The notes under the pieces are model-generated. The model did not search any database, was not told where the DNA came from, and saw nothing but the letters and a program-made list of their open reading frames with translations. From Sphingomonas pseudosanguinis (GTDB taxonomy: Bacteria > Pseudomonadota > Alphaproteobacteria > Sphingomonadales > Sphingomonadaceae), in assembly GCF_014196255.1 (NCBI RefSeq), contig NZ_JACIDH010000025.1:1-39262 (forward strand): a DNA stretch of 39,262 nt, written 5' to 3'. This document shows positions 1 through 7,307 of this stretch, in pieces. Each line of letters starts with the position of its first letter. Positions within the stretch are counted from its first letter, which is position 1. The translations under genes were made by a program, and so were the position numbers.

Positions 1-121
1 CTGTTTTTGGTTCCTGGTTTCCCCCCGCCGCCCGCCGGGGGGGGGGGTTTTTTTGTCTTTAATTTCCTACGGCCCCCCCGCCCGCCCCCCCCCCCCCCCC
101 CCGCGGGGGGGTGGGGTGGGG
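1..121. other. Low-quality contig-end sequence
   Basis: This stretch is made almost entirely of long runs of C and of G, with no codon-like structure and no resemblance to the rest of the window. The other end of the window has the same character. The likely cause is assembly or sequencing breakdown at a GC-rich palindromic repeat rather than real biology. Open frames crossing it are proline- and glycine-rich and should be ignored. Confidence 0.75.
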
Positions 122-203
122 GGTGGCAACGCCACAAGCACTGGTCTCTGCGAGGCGTCCTGCCCTCCCCCCGACCCCCTCCCGCCTGCGGGAGGGGGAG
201 AAG
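122..203. repeat. Dispersed GC-rich palindromic repeat, family B (partial copy)
   Basis: It contains the CCACAAGC..GGTCTC core and the CCTCCCGCCTGCGGGAGG hairpin that recur at 3679-3788, 11992-12100, 28643-28808 and 37746-37863. The left half is lost in the degraded contig end. It lies just beyond the stop codon of the LysR gene. Confidence 0.8.
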
Positions 204-207
204 TTGC

Positions 208-1098
208 CTACGCCGCCGCCGGGTACAGCGTGGCGATCAGCCAGTCGTGGAACAGCTTCACCGATTTCTGCTGCAGCGCGCGCGGGCGGCAGACGAACCA
301 GTGGCTGTACGGGCTGTCGACCTCGATATCGAACAGGCGGACGAGCCGTGGGTCCTGGGCATGTTCGAAATGGCTGGCGTGCATGAAGGCGACGCCCAGT
401 CCCTGCGCCGCCGCCTCCAGCATCAGCCCGCCCGAGTCGAAAAAGTCGATCGCCTTGGGCTTGATGTTGGTCAGCCCCGCCGCCTGGCACCAGGCGGTGA
501 AGGCGTCGGGCATTTCGCGGTGGAGCAGCGCGGTCATGCCGTTCATCTGTTCGGGGCGGAGCAGGGGATTGGGGCCCTCGATCAGCCGCTTCGAGCCGAT
601 GACATAGACTTTGTTGAAATCCAGCCGCTTGGCATAGAGCGACGGATCGATGTCGCGGCCCAGCGCGATCACCGCGTCCAGCCCGTCGCCCAGCCGGGTG
701 ATGCCATGACCGGCGGTATCGATGTCGAGATGCAGTTCGGGATGCACGGCGCGCAGCAGCCCCATATGCGGGAACAGGCGCTGCGCCGCATAGAGCGGCA
801 GCACGCCGAGCCGCAGCCGCAGCACCTCCTGCCCGCTGGTCATCGCCTCCACCGCGTCGGACAATTGGTCGAGCAGCGGCGCGATCTGCTCCATCAATAG
901 TTGGCCGTCGTCATTGGGCACCATCGCCTGATGCCGCCGGGCGAATAGCGGCTTGCCGACGAAGCGCTCCAGCGTCTGCACACGCCGGCTGAGTGCGGGC
1001 GCGGACAGCGCCAGTTCCTCGGCGGCCGCCTTGATGGAGCCCAGGCGCACCACCTGGACGAAGGCTTCGATCGCACCCAGCGGGGGGAGCCTGCGCAT
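208..1098 (-). CDS. LysR family transcriptional regulator
   Basis: This is a one-component DNA-binding regulator of 296 residues, a normal length for LysR proteins. Residues of about 6-65 form the winged helix-turn-helix (PLGAIEAFVQVVRLGS, then the APALSRRVQTLE recognition helix), followed by a LysR substrate-binding domain to the C terminus. The layout resembles the GcvA/AmpR branch. The ATG at 1098 was chosen because the family begins just before the helix-turn-helix; the frame stays open upstream but that part is not LysR-like. The gene diverges from the CDC48-type ATPase gene. A perfect T-N11-A palindrome 37 bp upstream (1135-1151) suggests autoregulation. The effector and targets cannot be told from the sequence. 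Confidence 0.9.
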   Translation of the reverse strand: MRRLPPLGAIEAFVQVVRLGSIKAAAEELALSAPALSRRVQTLERFVGKPLFARRHQAMVPNDDGQLLMEQIAPLLDQLSDAVEAMTSGQEVLRLRLGVLPLYAAQRLFPHMGLLRAVHPELHLDIDTAGHGITRLGDGLDAVIALGRDIDPSLYAKRLDFNKVYVIGSKRLIEGPNPLLRPEQMNGMTALLHREMPDAFTAWCQAAGLTNIKPKAIDFFDSGGLMLEAAAQGLGVAFMHASHFEHAQDPRLVRLFDIEVDSPYSHWFVCRPRALQQKSVKLFHDWLIATLYPAAA

Positions 1099-1134
1099 CT
1101 CACACCTGTTGTTTGATACCCTCTCGACCAGAGG

Positions 1135-1151
1135 ATTGCATAAACTGCAAT
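1135..1151. promoter_or_regulatory. Candidate LysR binding box
   Basis: ATTGCATAAACTGCAAT has perfect 6-bp arms, ATTGCA and TGCAAT, around 5 bp, and fits the T-N11-A consensus of LysR boxes. It lies between the divergent lysR-type and CDC48-type genes, close to the lysR start, where autoregulatory sites of this family usually sit. Confidence 0.6.
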
Positions 1152-1239
1152 CATAGCCAAGCTTTTCGCACTTGCAACATAGCGTGCTGCGCCGCAAAAG
1201 GAACGGGCCTTTCAGGCATCCTCTCCTAAAAACTTTTAC

Positions 1240-1270
1240 GGGCTGGTCGTTTCGATCGGCCCTTTTTTTT
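1240..1270 (+). terminator. Intrinsic terminator inside the CDC48 leader
   Basis: The arms GGGCTGGTCG (1240-1249) and CGATCGGCCC (1253-1262) pair along all 10 positions, with two G-U pairs, around a TTT loop, and eight T follow at once (1263-1270). No plus-strand gene lies upstream within the window, and the ATG of the CDC48-type gene is 91 bp downstream. It may therefore be an attenuator or the end of a short RNA. Confidence 0.7.
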
Positions 1271-1361
1271 GCCTCCGCTCGGCGGGCCGGCCTTTCGCTG
1301 GCCGGAACCCGCCCCCACGTCCCGCGCTTTCGTGTCTCAGACACTTTGCCAAGGGACGATC

Positions 1362-3653
1362 ATGGCCGACAGCGACGCGCCGACCCGCAAGATACAGGTG
1401 GCCAACAGCCGCCCAGAGGATTCCGGGCGCGGCCTGGCCCATCTGCCGCGCACGCTGATGGCGGCGCTTGGCATTACAGAGGGTGATGTCGTCGAAATCG
1501 TCGGCAAGCAGGCGACGCCCGCGCGCGCGGTCGCGCCCTATCCCGAGGACGAGGGTCTCGACCTGCTCCGCATCGACGGGTTGCAGCGCGCCAATGCCGG
1601 CGTCGGCTCGGGCGATTTCGTCGAGGTGCGGCGTGTCGAATCGAAGCCCGCGACTCGCGTCGTCTTCGCGCCCGCGCAGCAGAATCTGCGGCTCCAGGGT
1701 TCTGCCCAGGCGCTGAAGCGCACCTTCTTCAACCGCCCGCTCTGCCAGGGCGATGTGGTCGCGACCGCAGGGCAGCAGCGCGTCACCAACATGCCGCCGG
1801 GCGTTGCGCAGTTCATGAACGCGCCCGCCTATGCGCTCCAGGAAATCCGCCTCGCGGTCGTCGCGGCCAGCCCCAAGGGCGTGGTCCATATCGACGAGAA
1901 TACCGAGGTCGAGCTGCGCTCCGAATATGAGGAACCGCGCGAGGCCCGCCGCGCCGACGTCACATACGATGACATTGGCGGCATGGCCTCGACCATCGAC
2001 CAGTTGCGCGAGATGGTCGAACTGCCGCTGCGCTATCCCGAATTGTTCGAGCGGTTGGGGGTCGAGCCGCCCAAGGGCGTGCTGCTCCATGGCCCGCCCG
2101 GCACCGGCAAGACGCGCCTCGCGCGTGCGGTGGCCAACGAATCGGATGCGCAATTCTTCCTGATCAACGGCCCCGAGATCATGGGCTCGGCGTACGGCGA
2201 GTCCGAGCAGCGGCTGCGCGAGATTTTCGAGGAGGCGACCAAGTCCGCGCCCTCGATCGTCTTCATCGACGAGATCGATTCGATCGCCCCCAAGCGCGAC
2301 CGGGTGCAGGGCGAGGCCGAGAAGCGGCTCGTCGCGCAGCTCCTCACCCTGATGGACGGGCTGGAGGCGCGGGCGAACCTGGTCATCATCGCCGCGACGA
2401 ACCGGCCCGAGGCGATCGACGAGGCGCTCAGGCGGCCGGGCCGGTTCGACCGCGAGATCGTGGTCGGCGTCCCCGACGAGCGCGGGCGGCGCGAGATTCT
2501 GGGTATCCACACGCGCGGCATGCCGCTGGGCGACAAGGTCGATCTGGCCGAGCTGGCACGTACCACCTTCGGCTTCGTCGGCGCCGATCTCGCCGCGCTG
2601 ACCCGCGAGGCGGCGATCGAGGCGGTGCGGCGGATCATGCCGCGCCTGAACCTGGAGGAACGGACGATCCCGGCCGAGGTGCTCGACACGCTGTCGGTGA
2701 CGCGCGAGGACTTCATGGAGGCGTTGAAGCGCGTCCAGCCCTCGGCGATGCGCGAGGTGATGGTGCAGGCGCCGACCGTCCGCTGGGAGGATGTCGGCGG
2801 GCTCGACACCGCGCAGATGAAGTTGAAGGAAGGCGTCGAGCTGCCGCTGAAGGACCCGGATGCGTTTCGGCGGCTGGGCATCCGGCCGGCCAAGGGGTTC
2901 CTGCTCTATGGTCCCCCCGGCACCGGCAAGACCCTGCTCGCCAAGGCGGTCGCGCGCGAGGCGCAGGCCAATTTCATCGCCACCAAGTCGAGCGATCTGC
3001 TGTCCAAATGGTATGGGGAGAGCGAGCAGCAGATCACCCGCCTGTTCCAGCGCGCGCGACAGGTGGCGCCGACGGTGATCTTCATCGACGAACTCGATTC
3101 GCTGGTGCCCGCGCGCGGCGGTGGCCTGGGCGAGCCGCAGGTGACCGAGCGGGTGGTCAACACCATCCTGGCCGAGATGGACGGGCTGGAGGAGCTCCAG
3201 TCGGTCGTCGTGATCGGTGCGACCAACCGGCCCAATCTGGTCGACCCCGCACTGCTCCGGCCGGGGCGGTTCGACGAGCTGATCTATGTCGGCGTGCCCG
3301 ACCAGGCGGGTCGGCGGCGGATTCTGGGTATCCAGACCGCCAAGATGCCGCTGGCGGCGGACGTGGACCTGGACGATGTGGCGGCGCGAACCGACCGCTT
3401 CACCGGCGCGGACTTGGGTGATGTCGTGCGCCGGGCGGGCCTGATCGCGCTGCGCAAGTCACTGGGCGCGACCCAGGTCGACATGGCCGCGTTCGACGAG
3501 GCGCTGACCGAGGCGCGCGCGAGCGTCACCCCGGAGATGGAGCGCGATTACGAACAGATCGCCGCCAAGCTGAAACAGGACGCGGCGGCGATCCAGCCGA
3601 TCGGCTTCATCGCGCCGGGGATGCTGACGCCGAGGGGCGATAAGCAGCCGTAG
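1362..3653 (+). CDS. CDC48/VAT-family AAA ATPase
   Basis: This is a 763-residue double-ring AAA+ ATPase of the CDC48/p97/VAT type, expected to unfold or disassemble proteins in the cytoplasm. An N-terminal CDC48-type substrate domain (about residues 10-180) precedes two AAA modules. The first has Walker A GPPGTGKT near residue 244 and Walker B IVFIDEID; the second has Walker A GPPGTGKT near 517 and Walker B VIFIDELD. Both modules keep a GRFD arginine-finger region (RRPGRFDRE, LRPGRFDEL), so both look active. The ATG at 1362 follows AAGGGA by 5 nt and begins MADSDAPTRK. The extra upstream reading frame is non-homologous leader containing a terminator hairpin. No proteasome or ubiquitin-like partner is nearby, so its substrates are unknown. 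Confidence 0.95.
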   Translation: MADSDAPTRKIQVANSRPEDSGRGLAHLPRTLMAALGITEGDVVEIVGKQATPARAVAPYPEDEGLDLLRIDGLQRANAGVGSGDFVEVRRVESKPATRVVFAPAQQNLRLQGSAQALKRTFFNRPLCQGDVVATAGQQRVTNMPPGVAQFMNAPAYALQEIRLAVVAASPKGVVHIDENTEVELRSEYEEPREARRADVTYDDIGGMASTIDQLREMVELPLRYPELFERLGVEPPKGVLLHGPPGTGKTRLARAVANESDAQFFLINGPEIMGSAYGESEQRLREIFEEATKSAPSIVFIDEIDSIAPKRDRVQGEAEKRLVAQLLTLMDGLEARANLVIIAATNRPEAIDEALRRPGRFDREIVVGVPDERGRREILGIHTRGMPLGDKVDLAELARTTFGFVGADLAALTREAAIEAVRRIMPRLNLEERTIPAEVLDTLSVTREDFMEALKRVQPSAMREVMVQAPTVRWEDVGGLDTAQMKLKEGVELPLKDPDAFRRLGIRPAKGFLLYGPPGTGKTLLAKAVAREAQANFIATKSSDLLSKWYGESEQQITRLFQRARQVAPTVIFIDELDSLVPARGGGLGEPQVTERVVNTILAEMDGLEELQSVVVIGATNRPNLVDPALLRPGRFDELIYVGVPDQAGRRRILGIQTAKMPLAADVDLDDVAARTDRFTGADLGDVVRRAGLIALRKSLGATQVDMAAFDEALTEARASVTPEMERDYEQIAAKLKQDAAAIQPIGFIAPGMLTPRGDKQP

Positions 3654-3678
3654 GTTCCCAAGCCCTCCTGGTACTTAA

Positions 3679-3788
3679 GCCCCTCCTCCCGACAGGGGGA
3701 GGGGTTTGGGGAGGGGGCTTCGCCACAAGCGATGGTCTCGGTGAGACTCCTTTCCCTCCCCCATCCCCTCCCGCCTGCGGGAGGGGAG
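3679..3788. repeat. Family B palindromic repeat between convergent genes
   Basis: This is a GC-rich element with hairpins CCCCTCCTCCCGACAGGGGG and CCTCCCGCCTGCGGGAGG around the core GCCACAAGCGATGGTCTC. It fills most of the 150-bp gap between the CDC48-type gene and the convergent small monooxygenase-like gene, and could terminate transcription from both sides. Confidence 0.8.
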
Positions 3789-3803
3789 CGGCAAGATCGA
3801 AGG

Positions 3804-4124
3804 TCAGGATTTATCGCCCCACATATAACTTCGCCCTACCTCGGCCACCGCGACCTCATAAGCCGAATACCACGCCGCCCGCCCACGCTCGCGGATCGCG
3901 GCATGCTCGGGATGCGCGCGCCACGCCAGCGCGCTGGCCTCATCCGCCCACCAGCTGATGGTAATGCCCAGCCCATCCGCCCCGCGCGCGCTGTCGACGC
4001 CGCGATAGCCCGGTTGTTGCGCAGCGAGCGTTTCCATCGCCTCGGCCGCCCGCGCATAGCCTTGCGCGTCGCTATCCCTCCGTTGCGACACGAAAATCAC
4101 CGCGATCTGCCCCGTCCGATCCAT
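3804..4124 (-). CDS. Antibiotic biosynthesis monooxygenase (ABM)-fold protein
   Basis: This is a small 106-residue protein of the ABM/dimeric alpha-beta barrel type. It opens with a beta strand (QIAVIFVSQRR), has a central stretch with AQQPGYRGVDSARG, and then a strand and helix with GITISWWADEASALAWRAHPEH. That late motif (strand, SWW, helix with W and H) is typical of small ABM proteins such as the YgiN and heme-monooxygenase-like groups. The start at 4124 (MDRTGQIAV) was preferred because the frame upstream is basic and not family-like. It is divergent from the methyltransferase gene at 4271. The substrate is unknown; such proteins include enzymes and stress-related proteins. Confidence 0.75.
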   Translation of the reverse strand: MDRTGQIAVIFVSQRRDSDAQGYARAAEAMETLAAQQPGYRGVDSARGADGLGITISWWADEASALAWRAHPEHAAIRERGRAAWYSAYEVAVAEVGRSYMWGDKS

Positions 4125-4270
4125 TCTCCGCCCCCTTTTGCCAGTCCGCTTTGCGACGGAATGCACCCCCCGACCGCAACCCAATAGCTTGAAAGTCGTT
4201 CGGCACCTGTGCGACGAGGGGGTTTCCCTCGCGCGTCCTCCTCGCGGGGATCACGAACGACAGGAACTCG

Positions 4271-4885
4271 ATGCCCAGCTCGACCACCGCCGCGCGCAAG
4301 TCCCGCACCGACGCCACGGGTTATCCGTCGCCCGGCCAGATGTTCTTTCAGCAGTTCCTGAAGCATCCGGTGATGGTGGGCTCGATCATCCCGTCCTCGG
4401 GCAAGTTGATCCGCAAGATGCTGGGTCCGGTCGACTGGGCGAATACCAAGCTGTTCGTCGAATATGGCCCCGGCGTCGGCACCTTCTGCCGCCCGATCCT
4501 GGAGCGTATGGCGCCCGACGCCAAGCTGATCGCGATCGATACCAATGCCGATTTCTGCGATTATCTCAGCCACACCATCGTCGATTCGCGCTTCGCGGCG
4601 GTGAACGGATCGGCGGCCGACGTGCAGAAGATCGTGCGCGACCATGGGTTCGACCATGCCGACTATGTCCTGTCGGGCCTGCCCTTCTCGACCCTGCCGC
4701 CCGGCGTCGGCCCCGCGATCGCGCAGGCGACGCATGACGTGCTGCGCCCCGGCGGTGCCTTCCTGGTCTATCAGTTCAGCCCCAAGGTGAAGGACTTCCT
4801 GGTTCCGCACTGGGACAATATCGACCACGATATGGAATGGTGGAACGTACCGCCGGCGCAGCTCTATTGGGCGTGGAAGGACTGA
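4271..4885 (+). CDS. Class I SAM-dependent methyltransferase, PmtA-like
   Basis: The protein has 204 residues. SAM-binding motif I is VEYGPGVG at about residues 63-70, followed by the acidic strand AIDTN, the motif IV region YVLSGLPFS, and a late RPGGAFLVYQFSP strand. The N-terminal part (FFQQFLKHPVMVGSIIPSS) and the GLPFS segment resemble the bacterial phospholipid N-methyltransferases (PmtA, COG3963), which convert phosphatidylethanolamine to methylated lipids at the inner face of the membrane. The family also contains rRNA dimethylase-like relatives, so substrate assignment is tentative. It faces a phospholipase D-like gene across a repeat element, another hint of lipid metabolism, though the two are not co-transcribed. 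Confidence 0.8.
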   Translation: MPSSTTAARKSRTDATGYPSPGQMFFQQFLKHPVMVGSIIPSSGKLIRKMLGPVDWANTKLFVEYGPGVGTFCRPILERMAPDAKLIAIDTNADFCDYLSHTIVDSRFAAVNGSAADVQKIVRDHGFDHADYVLSGLPFSTLPPGVGPAIAQATHDVLRPGGAFLVYQFSPKVKDFLVPHWDNIDHDMEWWNVPPAQLYWAWKD

Positions 4886-4890
4886 AACGC

Positions 4891-5012
4891 ATTCCTCCCC
4901 TTGCAGGGGAGGGGGACCAGCGAAGCTGGTGGAGGGGTGTCACCCTCTCGATAGCGGGACACCCCTCCGTCAGGCCTGACGGCCTGACACCTCCCCTTGC
5001 AGGGGAGGAATT
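4891..5012. repeat. Family A palindromic repeat filling a convergent gap
   Basis: This element of about 122 bp runs from ATTCCTCCCC to GGGGAGGAAT. It contains terminal hairpins (CCTCCCCTTGCAGGGGAGG on both sides), a mini-hairpin CCAGCGAAGCTGG and a second one around GGCCTGACGGCC, with GGTGTC/GACACC-type arms in the middle. It occupies almost all of the 127 bp between the stop codons of the methyltransferase and PLD genes. Confidence 0.9.
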
Positions 5013-6275
5013 TTAGTCGCCATCGGGCGATTCGATCCCGAAATTCAGCCCGCGCGACACTGACGGGTCGATCACCGCGATCAGCAGATAGGCCGCAAAC
5101 TGGCGCAACCGCTGGAACCAGGTGGTGTGGCGCTTATACCAGTCGGGCGTGATCGCCTCCGACCGTGCGATCTCGCCATCGATATAGGCGCGGACATGGG
5201 TGGCGAAGGCGGCGTCCTCGATCCGCAGCATCAGCTCCAGATTCACGAACAGGCTGCGCATGTCGAAATTGGCCGAGCCGACATGCACGGCATCGTCGAT
5301 GACGTATAATTTCGTATGCAGTTTGGTGAGCTGATATTCGAAGATCCGCACGCCCTTGCGCAGCAGGCCCGCATAGGTGAAGCGCGCCGCCGCGATCGTC
5401 GCCTGATTGTCCGACTTGCCTGCCGTGACGATGCGCACCTGCGCGTCGCGGCGCCCGGCACGGTCGAGCCGGCGGAGCATGGTGGGGCTGGGGGTGAAAT
5501 AGGCCGCGATCACGTCGATTCGCCGACCGCGCCGCATATCGTCGCGCACCGTCCGCGCCCAGGGCGACAGCCGCCGGGTGGGGCCGCCGATCAGCCAGCG
5601 CAAGGCCCCCGCCGGCTCGCTCCAATGCGCCAGCGCCTTGTTCAGGTCGCGCAGTCGCCCCTTGGGGTTCTGCGTCCAGGCGAACAGCGCGTCGAAATAG
5701 CCCGCCATCCGCGCCGCCGCCGGCCCCTCGACCAACAGGCCCAGGTCGCGCCAGCTCTGGTCGGCGGGGGTGCCGAAATAATCATCCTCGATATTGAAGC
5801 CGCCGATGATGATCCGGGGATCGTGCCCGGCATCGGCCAGCGCCAGCTTCTGGTGATTGCGCAGCAGATAGCGGCGGCCGAAGCGAGGCTCGAACCGCGA
5901 CAGCCGCGCGCCCGCCTCCAACAGGGGGCGGAAGAAATCCTCGTCTGCGCCGGCGCCGAATCCGTCGACGATCACGCTGACCGCCACCCCGCGCCGGGCG
6001 GCGTCGATCATCGCATCGCGCACCCGCCGCCCGGTCGTGTCATCGGCGTAGATGTAATAAAGGATGCGCAGACAGTGCCGCGCCCCCGCAATCAGCGCGA
6101 GCAACGCCTCCAGCCGCCGGGGTCCCGTATCCAGCAGGGTCAGGCGGTGGCCATCGACCTGGAAGACCGGTTGCTCGGGGGGCTGGTCGGGCGGCGGGGC
6201 GACGGAAATGGGGCGGGTCCTCCGGCAGATGATCCTGTCGAAAGCGTAACGGTCGAGGTGACGCGCATGTTGCAC
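5013..6275 (-). CDS. Phospholipase D-like / cardiolipin synthase family protein
   Basis: This 420-residue protein has two HKD motifs. The first is HQKLALAD (H141, K143, D148) followed by GGFNIED; the second is HTKLYVID (H320, K322, D327) followed by GSANFDMRS. Two HKD motifs make a complete PLD active site, in which one histidine forms a phosphatidyl-enzyme intermediate. The spacing and the GSANFD motif fit bacterial cardiolipin synthases or related transphosphatidylases. It lacks the N-terminal transmembrane helices of ClsA, so it resembles ClsB/C-type enzymes. A hydrophobic stretch (FAAYLLIAVI) near the C terminus may touch the membrane. The start used is a GTG at 6275, 81 bp from divergent rpoZ; the exact start is uncertain. 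Confidence 0.88.
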   Translation of the reverse strand: MQHARHLDRYAFDRIICRRTRPISVAPPPDQPPEQPVFQVDGHRLTLLDTGPRRLEALLALIAGARHCLRILYYIYADDTTGRRVRDAMIDAARRGVAVSVIVDGFGAGADEDFFRPLLEAGARLSRFEPRFGRRYLLRNHQKLALADAGHDPRIIIGGFNIEDDYFGTPADQSWRDLGLLVEGPAAARMAGYFDALFAWTQNPKGRLRDLNKALAHWSEPAGALRWLIGGPTRRLSPWARTVRDDMRRGRRIDVIAAYFTPSPTMLRRLDRAGRRDAQVRIVTAGKSDNQATIAAARFTYAGLLRKGVRIFEYQLTKLHTKLYVIDDAVHVGSANFDMRSLFVNLELMLRIEDAAFATHVRAYIDGEIARSEAITPDWYKRHTTWFQRLRQFAAYLLIAVIDPSVSRGLNFGIESPDGD

Positions 6276-6287
6276 CGGCCATGGCTT

Positions 6288-6316
6288 TTGACTTGAGAGG
6301 TCTTTGCTGCTAGGTG
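6288..6316 (+). promoter_or_regulatory. Possible rpoZ promoter
   Basis: A near-consensus -35 hexamer TTGACT (6288-6293) lies 17 bp before TAGGTG (6311-6316) in the PLD-rpoZ divergent region. The -35 is good and the -10 is poor, so this is only a suggestion. Confidence 0.35.
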
Positions 6317-6356
6317 GCCGGCTTTCATCCCAGCATTATTTGCGAAGGACACACGC

Positions 6357-6701
6357 ATGGCGCGCGTCACCGTCGAGGATTGCGTCGACAAGGTTCCCAA
6401 CCGTTTCGATCTGGTGCTGTTCGCGGCGCAGCGGGCCCGTCAGATTTCGGGTGGTGCGGATCTGACCGTCGATCGCGATCGCGATAAAAACCCGGTCGTC
6501 GCGCTGCGCGAGATCGCCGAGGAAACCGTTCGTCCGACTCATTTGGAAGAAGCGGTCGTCAACAGCCTGCAGCGCGTCCAGATCGACGACGAGGACGAGG
6601 CGGATGACGTCGGCAGCCTGCAGGCCTCGGCCGAGGCGCTGCGCCTGACCGCCGCCGCCCCGCCGCGCAACCAGAATCTGGGTGCCGATTACGACGGCTG
6701 A
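6357..6701 (+). CDS. rpoZ: DNA-directed RNA polymerase omega subunit
   Basis: The omega subunit stabilises and helps assemble RNA polymerase by clamping the beta-prime subunit, and in proteobacteria contributes to ppGpp binding. The 114-residue protein starts MARVTVEDCVDKVPNRFDLV, the hallmark N terminus of the family, and continues with the conserved AAQRARQISGG and NPVVALREIAE helices. After about residue 70 the tail is acidic then low in complexity, as is usual in alphaproteobacteria. The gene stands alone: the PLD-like gene diverges upstream and an intrinsic terminator follows 24 bp after the stop. The spoT/relA gene often found after rpoZ is absent here. Confidence 0.97.
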   Translation: MARVTVEDCVDKVPNRFDLVLFAAQRARQISGGADLTVDRDRDKNPVVALREIAEETVRPTHLEEAVVNSLQRVQIDDEDEADDVGSLQASAEALRLTAAAPPRNQNLGADYDG

Positions 6702-6725
6702 TCCGCCGTCCGGACTCCCGATATG

Positions 6726-6761
6726 AAAAGGGCCGGTGCGAACCCTCGCGCCGGCCCTTTT
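6726..6761 (+). terminator. rpoZ: rpoZ intrinsic terminator
   Basis: The arms AAAAGGGCCGG and CCGGCCCTTTT pair around TGCGAACCCTCGCG, which itself folds. The A and T flanks make it usable from both strands, which suits the convergent gene ending at 6770. Confidence 0.85.
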
Positions 6762-6769
6762 GCATGGGC

Positions 6770-7102
6770 TCAGTAACCCCAGCCGCCGCCATGCCAGTAG
6801 TCCCAGCGCGCGGCGTGGCGTTCATGGCGGGCGAAACGCGCGTCGCGGTGCGCCTCCGCCCGTCGGACGGCGGCGGCATGGGCATAGGCATCGGCCGCAC
6901 GATAATCGCCATAATAGGCGGCGGTATCGGCGGCGCGCTGGTCCCGGCCGGCCTGATAGGCGTGGATTGCGGCCCCGCGACCGGCCCGGTGCGCCATGTA
7001 ATCGTCGTAACGCCAGTCCTGCGCCCCGGCGGCCGTCGCCACCAGCGTACCGCCGGCCAGGGCCAGCAACAGGCCCGTCTTGAGCATCTTCATGACCTTC
7101 AT
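6770..7102 (-). CDS. Small exported protein of unknown function
   Basis: I do not recognise this family. The 110-residue product starts MKVMKMLKTGLLLALAGG, a clear signal peptide with a likely cleavage after AGA near residue 27. The mature part is rich in alanine, arginine, histidine and tyrosine (YMAHRAGRG, HAYQAGRDQRAAD, RAEAHRDARFARHERH) and ends in an aromatic, glycine-rich WDYWHGGGWGY. It is probably a periplasmic protein of simple composition; the histidines might bind metal, but that is a guess. The start at 7102 was chosen for the signal peptide; 7093 is also possible. It converges with rpoZ and diverges from the EAL gene. Confidence 0.7.
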   Translation of the reverse strand: MKVMKMLKTGLLLALAGGTLVATAAGAQDWRYDDYMAHRAGRGAAIHAYQAGRDQRAADTAAYYGDYRAADAYAHAAAVRRAEAHRDARFARHERHAARWDYWHGGGWGY

Positions 7103-7307
7103 CCCAATGCAAAGCAGCTCCCGGTGACGGGCAGATTGCGCCGGCCAAGCTGAACCGCCGGTGGCGGGGGCGTTCAGCGTCGTGGCAGGATGACGACGGG
7201 AATCGGTTCGGCTTTTGGATGGGGCCAAGATAGTGGCGCATGGGCCAAATGCCGGCCTATGATCCGATCTTGACGGGCGCTTAACCAATCCCGGTCAGAC
7301 CGGGGGC

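Noticed and set aside
7..900. 297-residue plus-strand frame from the window start
   Set aside because: It begins in homopolymer junk and continues antisense to the LysR gene.
1172..1361. Leader open frame before the CDC48-type gene
   Set aside because: It runs through the terminator hairpin and has no homologous pattern; the AAGGGA site at 1351 fits the ATG at 1362.
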